A stretch of 64,000 nt of DNA from Cladorhizidae sp. MBARI D1340-BT2 (Eukaryota; Porifera; Demospongiae; Poecilosclerida; Cladorhizidae). The translations under genes and the position numbers were made by a program. The notes beneath the pieces are model-generated. The model was not told the origin of the DNA. It did not search any database and worked only from the letters and a program-made list of their open reading frames with translations. Positions within the stretch are counted from its first letter, which is position 1. Each line of letters opens with the position of its first letter. The DNA lies in the NCBI GenBank assembly GCA_028752905.1, contig JAQNBH010000013.1, positions 14,258,816 through 14,322,815 of the forward strand, read 5' to 3'. Shown in pieces: positions 46,601 to 55,600 of the stretch.

Positions 46601-49600
46601 CACTTACATGATAGAGCACATTAGTGTAGCAGCCAAACTGCTTGACACAAGCACACACACACACACACACACACCTAACAATTTTCAATGACAATTAATA
46701 AGCTACCAGCCACTGGAGAGTCTGTCCTAAACTTGAAGGCAGCCACTGGAGAGTTGGTCCAAATACGAAGCCAGAGTTAAGGGACGTGCTGCCCTGATGT
46801 TAAAACTCTGATGCCACATTCCTCAGACATTTAGGCAACTTCGCTGCCAAAGCATTTGATCTCTGCTCTGCCGCGGGCCAACGTCTTGCATCTTGTCTAG
46901 TCTTAATAATATCTTCTCGTTAATTCTTAGATGAAGACCTAAATCAAGCTATGATGTAATTGCTCGGGTAGATTAACTGCGTGGGAATGGATTTTATGGC
47001 CGTCCTTAGTTTCACTATCAATGGATCATTGCAGGTGCCTCTATTCTGAGTCTTCTGCTAAGGTTTGTTTGTATTTGTAGGCTTGCTTAGCATGACACAC
47101 TTGGATGGCATCAGTTAAGTTAATTAAGACCTGGATGAGTGTATGTTTGTGTGTGTGTGTGTGTATACAGTAGTTATTTCTATAGCCGCTGCTATTATGT
47201 GAACCACCTCCCTCATAGAAACCTGCGCAGATGTCAACACCTAATGCATATCAAACTAGGCTAGGCTGACACTAATGCATATCAAACTAGGATAGGCTGA
47301 CACTAATGCATATCAAACTAGGCTAGGCTGACACTAATGCATATCAAACTAGGCTAGGCTGACACTAATGCATATCAAACTAGGCTAGGCTGACATGGTG
47401 TTTATTGTTATTGTTGTTCTTTAGTTGAAGGAGGATGAACGGAACAATATCCAGCGCCTCAACGCTGAGTTGTTGCAGCGTATGCACCAAATCATGTCCA
47501 CCACAGGGAGAGTCGACCATCGCAACATCGACTGGAAGCCAAAACAAAGGTGACTCCTCCCTCTCATAACCTCGGGGCATGCAAGCCACTTCCCTCCCCC
47601 AGACATGTGACTAGCACCGGTTCAGGGAGCTGATTGGTTGCGACACGACACATTAATCAAGCTTTCGGCATTCTTGTGCTGTGTTTATTTATGTTTATGT
47701 TTGTACCTGTGTTTGTGTGTCTCAGTCTGAACTTCGTACGGAGAAGCCAAGAGCTACAACGCATCACCATGGGAAACCAGGTGGGTACTGGCAAGGTATA
47801 CACGTATGGCTGCGCATCATGCAGTGGCATGACTGGTTAATTCACCTGTGTGTGGGGCTAATTCTTAATAGTGTCGAGTTATGTGGTCTAACATGATTAC
47901 ACCGCATCATGCATGCACACCAGAGGAAGGTAGAGTAATTGTGTTGTCTGTCAGCGTGATTACACGTCGACAATCCCTTATCCGAAACCCTTGGGAACAC
48001 ACACATTTTGTTTGTCAGATTTCAGATCGGTGGACGGTACATATAGGGAATGTTACGTTACGGTAACTCCCCCTCGTCGAGGTCTGGGGCAGTGTAATTC
48101 CACTTCCTGTGATGACGGCAGGTGCCTCATGCTGCTTTCACGCAGTCACCTACGGGGGAATCTGCACCTCTTTCCACTGACCTTGAGGTCACAAACTCAC
48201 AAAACAGCGGGGGGGGGGGGGGGGGGACGGGAGGGGGGGGGGGGATGTAGGAGGGATGTAGAGACAACTGCCATCTCTTAACTGCGCGGCATAGGTCGCA
48301 TCGGAGTTTGGTTTGGCGTGAAACCAGCTTTGTGAGCACATGACCTTGGCTCCGCACTCCGTGAAGAATTTTTTTTCGGTTAGCAGAATTCCGGATAAAA
48401 GTTTGTTGACCTATATATGTATCTATATATTAATATGCATGTTATATATACATATACATGTATGTATATTATACACATATAATATGCATATATTATACAC
48501 ATATAATATGCATATATTATATGTGTATATATATATGCATGCATCAAATGTTGGGAAAATGAGATTTTTAACTTATTATGCTCTTGTTTGTAAAAACATA
48601 TTAACTTTTTTTAAGTCACTAATTACTAAAAGAAAAGCTTTCCTGATCTTCTTTGCTGTGGTTGGTATTTGTTGAGCTGTCTAAGCCCAGCACACCAGAT
48701 CTGCAGAGCTTGTGGCCTCTAATTAAATGATTGCTGGCTGAGCATCTCAGATATCTTACCATATTTGCCAAGCATAATCTGCAAGGGCAGCCGCATGTCT
48801 CCCTCTCTAAGGCTGCGACTGCTGCATCAAATATGCCAATTTTATAAATGTCACAGTGCCTTAATGCATCACTGGGCGGGGTCACATGCACTGCAGTGCA
48901 CTGCTCTTGAGTTTGTGTGTGCGCGTGCGTGTGTGTGTGTGTCTGGTACTAAGTGCATGAGAGCTATACTACAGCGTTTAAGCTCAAAGTTGTTCAATGT
49001 CCAGAGAAGTCTGAGAATAGAAAAGCTGAAAGGGAGTGCAGAGTGAGTGAGTAGCTTGTGTGGGAAGTTGAAGCCATACTCCTAGCCCTAGCGTACTCCT
49101 AGCCCTAGCCATACTCCTACTCCTAGCTCTAGCCATACTCCTAGCCCTAGCCATACTCCTAGCCCTAGCCTACTCCTAGCCCTAGCCTACTCCTAGCCCT
49201 AGCCATACTCCTAGCCCTAGCCATACTCCTAGCCCTAGCCATACTCCTAGCCCTAGCCATACTCCTAGCCCTAGCCATACTCCTAGCCCTAGCCATACTC
49301 CTAGCCCTAGCCATACTCCTAGCCCTAGCCATACTCCTAGCCCTAGCCATACTCCTAGCCCTAGCCATACTCCTAGCCCTAGCCATACTCCTAGCCCTAG
49401 CCATACTCCTAGCCCTGGCCATACTCCTAGCCCTAGCCATACTCCTAGCCCTAGCCATACTCCTAGCCCTAGCCATACTCCTAGCCCTAGCCATACTCCT
49501 AGCCCTAGCCGTAGCCCTAGCCCTAATCCTAGCCCTGGTCCCATTCCTACTCCCCTGGTCCCACTCCAAGCCCTACCCTCGTGCCACTCCCAGCCCTACC

Positions 49601-52600
49601 CCTGGTCCCACTCCCAGCCCTACCCCTGGTCCCACTCCCAGCCCTACCCCTGGTCCCACTCCCAGCCCTACCCCTGGTCCCACTCCCAGCCCTACCCCTG
49701 GTCCCACTCCCATCCCTATCCCTGGTCCCACTCCCAGCCCTACCCCTGGTCCCACTCCCAGCCCTACCCCTGGTCCCACTCCCAGCCCTACCCCTGGTCC
49801 CACTCCCAGCCCTACCCCTGGTCCCACTCCCAGCCCTACCCCTGGTCCCACTCCCAGCCCTACCCCTGGTCCCACTCCCAGCCCTACCCCTGGTCCCACT
49901 CCCATCCCTACCCCTTGTCCCACTCCCAGGTCCCACTCCCAGCCCTACCCCTGGTCCCACTCCCAGCCCTACCCCTGGTCCCACTCCCAGCCCTACCCCT
50001 GGTCCCACTCCCAGTCCTACCCCTGGTCCCACTCCCATCCCTACCCCTGGTCCCACTCCCAGCCCTACCCCTGGTCCTGGTCCCACTCCCAGGTCCCACT
50101 CCCAGCCCTACCCCTGGTCTGACTCCCAGCCCTACCCCTGGTCCCACTCCCAGCCTACCCCTGGTCCCACTCCCAGCCCTACCCCTGGTCCCACTCCCAG
50201 CCCTACCCCTGGTCCCACTCCCAGCCCTACCCCTGGTCCCACTCCCAGCCCTACCCCTGGTCCCACTCCCAGCCCTACCCCTGGTCCCACTCCCAGCCCT
50301 ACCCCTGGTCCCACTCCCAGCCCTACCCCTGGTCCCACTCCCATCCCTACCCCTGGTCCCACTCCCATCCCTACCCCTGGTCCCACTCCTAGCCCTACCG
50401 CTGGTCCCACTCCCAGCCCTACCCCTGGTCCCACTCCCATCCCTACCCCTGGTCCCACTCCCAGCCCTACCGCTGGTGCCACTCCCAGCCCTACCCCTGG
50501 TGCCACTCCCAGCCCTACCCCTGGTGCCACTCCCAGCCCTACCCTTGGTCCAACTCCCATCCCTACCCCTGGTCCCACTCCCAGCCTACCCCTGGTCCCA
50601 CTCCCAGCCCTACCCCTGGTCCCACTCCCAGCCCTACCCCTGGTGCCACTCCCAGCCCTACCCCTGGTCCCACTCCCAGCCCTACCCCTGGTCCCACTCC
50701 CAGCCCTACCGCTGGTGCCACTCCCAGCCCTACCCCTGGTCCCACTCCCAGCCCTACCCCTGGTCCCACTCCCAGCCCTACCCCTGGTCCCACTCCCAGC
50801 CCTACCCCTGGTCCCACTCCCATCCCTACCCCTTGTCCCACTCCCAGGTCCCACTCCCAGCCCTACCCCTGGTCCCACTCCCAGCCCTACCCCTGGTCCC
50901 ACTCCCATCCCTACCCCTGGTCCCACTCCCAGCCCTACCCCTGGTCCTGGTCCCACTCCCAGGTCCCACTCCCAGCCCTACCCCTGGTCCGACTCCCAGC
51001 CCTACCCCTGGTCCCACTCCCAGCCTACCCCTGGTCCCACTCCCAGCCCTACCCCTGGTCCCACTCCCAGCCCTACCCCTGGTCCCACTCCCAGCCCTAC
51101 CCCTGGTCCCACTCCCAGCCCTACCCCTGGTCCCACTCCCAGCCCTACCCCTGGTCCCACTCCCAGCCCTACCCCTGGTCCCACTCCCAGCCCTACCCCT
51201 GGTCCCACTCCCATCCCTACCCCTGGTCCCACTCCCATCCCTACCCCTGGTCCCACTCCTAGCCCTACCGCTGGTCCCACTCCCAGCCCTACCCCTGGTC
51301 CCACTCCCATCCCTACCCCTGGTCCCACTCCCAGCCCTACCGCTGGTGCCACTCCCAGCCCTACCCCTGGTGCCACTCCCAGCCCTACCCCTGGTGCCAC
51401 TCCCAGCCCTACCCCTGGTCCAACTCCCATCCCTACCCCTGGTCCCACTCCCAGCCTACCCCTGGTCCCACTCCCAGCCCTACCCCTGGTCCCACTCCCA
51501 GCCCTACCCCTGGTGCCACTCCCAGCCCTACCCTTGGTCCCACTCCCAGCCCTACCGCTGGTGCCACTCCCAGCCCTACCCCTGGTCCCACTCCCATCCC
51601 AACCCCTGGTCCCACTCCCAGCCCTACCGCTGGTGCCACTCCCAGCCCTACCCCTGGTGCCACTCCCAGCCCTACCCCTGGTGCCACTCCCAGCCCTACC
51701 CCTGGTGCCACTCCCAGCCCTACCACTGGTCCCACTCCCATCCCTACCCCTGGTCCCACTCCCAGCCCTACCGCTGGTGCCACTCCCAGCCCTACCCCTG
51801 GTCCCACTCCCATCCCTACCCCTGGTCCCACTCCCAGCCCTACCCCTGGTCCCACTCCCAGCCCTACCCCTGGTCCCACTCCCAGCCCTACCCCTGGTCC
51901 CACTCCCAGCCCTACCCCTGGTCCCACTCCCAGCCCTACTCCTGGTCCCACTCCTAGCCCTACCCCTGGTCCCACTCCTAGCCCTACCCCTGGTCCCACT
52001 CCCAGCCCTACCCCTGGTCCCACTCCCAGTCCTACCCCTGGTCCCACTCCCAGCTCTACTCCTGGTGCCACTCCCAGCCCTACCCCTGGTGCCACTCCCA
52101 GCCCTACTCCTGGTGCCACTCCCATCCCTACCCCTGGTGCCACTCCCAGCCCTACCCCTGGTGCCACTCCCAGCCCTACCCCTGGTGCCACTCCCAGCCC
52201 TACCCCTGGTGCCACTCCTAGCCCTACTCCTGGTGCCACTCCCAGCCATACCCCTGGTGCCACTCCCAGCCCTACCCCTGGTGCCACTCCCAGCCCTACC
52301 CCTGGTGCCACTCCCAGCCCTACCCCTGGTGCCACTCCCAGCCCTACCCCTGGTCCCACTCCCAGCCCTACCCCTGGTCCCACTCCCAGCCCTACCCCTG
52401 GTCCCACTCCCATCCCTACCCCTGGTCCCACTCCCATCCCTACCCCTGGTCCCACTCCCAACCCTACCCCTGGTCCCACTCCCAGCCCTACCCCTGGTCC
52501 CACTCCCATCCCTACCCCTGTTCCCACTCCCAGGTCCCACTCCCAGCCCTACCCCTGGTCCCACTCCCAGCCCTACCCCTGGTCCCACTCCCAGCCCTAC

Positions 52601-55600
52601 CCCTGGTCCCACTCCCAGCCCTACCCCTGGTCCCACTCCCATCCCTACCCCTGGTCCCACTCCCAGCCCTACCCCTGGTCCTGGTCCCACTCCCAGGTCC
52701 CACTCCCAGGTCCCACTCCCAGCCCTACCCCTGGTCCGACTCCCAGCCCTACCCCTGGTCCCACTCCCAGCCCTACCCCTGGTCCCACTCCCAGCCCTAC
52801 CCCTGGTCCCACTCCCAGCCCTACCCCTGGTCCCACTCCCAGCCCTACCCCTGGTCCCACTCTCAGCCCTACCCCTGGTCCCACTTCCAGCCCTACCCCT
52901 GGTCCCACTCCCATCCCTACCCCTGGTCCCACTCCTAGCCCTACCGCTGGTCCCACTCCCAGCCCTACCCCTGGTCCCACTCCAATCCCTACCCCTGGTC
53001 CCACTCCCAGCCCTACCGCTGGTGCCACTTCCAGCCCAACCCCTGGTGCCACTCCCAGCCCTACCCCTGGTGCCACTCCCAGCCCTACCCCTGGTCCAAC
53101 TCCCATCCCTACCCCTGGTCCAACTCCCATCCCTACCCCTGGTCCCACTCCCAGCCTACCCCTGGTCCCACTCCCAGCCCTACCCCTGGTCCCACTCCCA
53201 TCCCTACCCCTGGTCCCACTCCCAGCCCTAACCCTGGTGCCACTCCCAGCCCTACCCCTGGTGCCACTCCCAGCCCTACCCCTGGTGCCACTCCCAGCCC
53301 TACCCCTGGTCCCACTCCCAGCCCTACCCCTGGTGCCACTCCCAGCCCTACCCCGGGTGCCACTCCCAGCCCTACCCCTGGTCCCACTCCCAGCCCTACC
53401 CCTGGTCCCACTCCTAGCCCTACCGCTGGTGCCACTCCCAGCCCTACCCCTGGTCCCACTCCCATCCCTACCCCTGGTCCCACTCCCAGCCCTACCCCTG
53501 GTCCCACTCCCAGCCCTACCCCTGGTCCCACTCCCAGCCCTACCCCTGGTCCCACTCCCAGCCCTACTCCTGGTCCCACTCCTAGCCCTACCCCTGGTGC
53601 CACTCCCCTGGTCCCACTCCCAGCTCTACCCCTGGTCCCACTCCCAGCCCTACCCCTGGTCCCACTCCCAGCCCTACCCCTGGTCCCACTCCCAGCTCTA
53701 CTCCTGGTGCCACTCCCAGCCCTACCCCTGGTGCCACTCCCAGCCCTACTCCTGGTGCCACTCCCAGCCCTACCCCTGGTGCCACTCCCAGCCCTACCCC
53801 TGGTGCCACTCCCAGCCCTACCCCTGGTGCCACTCCCAGCCCTACCCCTGGTGCCACTCCCAGCCCTACCCCTGGTCCCACTCCCAGCCCTACCCCTGGT
53901 CCCACTCCCTGCCCTACCCCTGGTCCCACTCCCAGCCCTACCCCTGGTCCCACTCCCAGCCCTACCCCTGGTCCCACTCCCAGCCCTACCCCTGGTCCCA
54001 CTCCCAGCCCTACCCCTGGTCCCACTCCCAGGTCCCACTCCCAGCCCTACCCCTGGTGCAACTCCCAGCCCTACTCCTGGTCCCACTCCCAGCCCTACCC
54101 CTGGTCCCACTCCCAGCCCTACCCCTGGTCCCACTCCCAGCCCTACCCCTGGTCCCACTCCCAGCCCTACTCCTGGTCCCACTCCTAGCCCTACCCCTGG
54201 TCCCACTCCTAGCCCTACCCCTGGTCCCACTCCTAGCCCTACCCCTGATCCCACTCCCCTGGTCCCACTCCCAGCCCTACCCCTGGTCCCACTCCCAGCT
54301 CTACTCCTGGTGCCACTCCCAGCCCTACCCCTGGTGCCACTCCCAGCCCTACTCCTGGTGCCACTCCCAGCCCTACCCCTGGTGCCACTCCCAGCCCTAC
54401 CCCTGGTGCCACTCCCAGCCCTACCCCTGGTGCCACTCCCAGCCCTACCCCTGGTCCCACTCCCAGCCCTACCCCTGGTCCCACTCCCTGCCATACCCCT
54501 GGTCCCACTCCCAGCCCTACCCCTGGTCCCACTCCCAGCCCTACCCCTGGTCCCACTCCCAGCCCTACCCCTGGTCCCACTCCCAGCCCTACCCCTGGTC
54601 CCACTCCCAGGTCCCACTCCCAGCCCTACCCCTGGTGCCACTCCCAGCCCTACTCCTGGTCCCACTCCCAGCCCTACCCCTGGTCCCACTCCCAGCCCTA
54701 CCCCTGGTCCCACTCCCAGCCCTACCCCTGGTCCCACTCCCAGCCCTACCCCTGGTCCCACTCCCAGCCCTACCCCTGGTCCCACTCCCAGCCCTACCCC
54801 TGGTCCCACTCCCAGGTCCCACTCCCAGCCCTACTCCTGGTCCCACTCCCAGCCCTACCCCTGGTCCCACTCCCAGCCCTACCCCTGGTCCCACTCCCAG
54901 GTCCCACTCCCAGCCCTACCCCTGGTGCCACTCCCAGCCCTACTCCTGGTCCCACTCCCAGCCCTACCCCTGGTCCCACTCCCAGCCCTACCCCTGGTCC
55001 CACTCCCAGCCCTACCCCTGGTCCCACTCCCAGGTCCCACTCCCAGCCCTACTCCTGGTCCCACTCCCAGGTCCCACTCCCAGCCCTACCCCTGGTGCCA
55101 CTCCCAGCCCTACTCCTGGTCCCACTCCCAGCCCTACCCCTGGTCCCACTCCCAGCCCTACCCCTGGTCCCACTCCCAGCCCTACCCCTGGTCCCACTCC
55201 CAGGTCCCACTCCCAGCCCTACCCCTGGTCCCACTCCCAGCCCTACCCCTGGTCCCACTCCCAGCCCTACCCCTGGTCCCACTCCCAGGTCCCACTCCCA
55301 GCCCTACCCCTGGTCCCACTCCCAGCCCTACCCCTGGTCCCACTCCCAGCCCTACCCCTGGTCCCACTCCCAGGTCCCACTCCCAGCCCTACCCCTGGTG
55401 CCACTCCCAGCCCTACTCCTGGTCCCACTCCCAGCCCTACCCCTGGTCCCACTCCCAGCCCTACTCCTGGTCCCACTCCCAGGTCCCACTCCCAGCCCTA
55501 CCCCTGGTGCCACTCCCAGCCCTACCCCTGGTCCCACTCCCAGGTCCCACTCCCAGCCCTACCCCTGGTGCCACTCCCAGCCCTACTCCTGGCCACTCCC

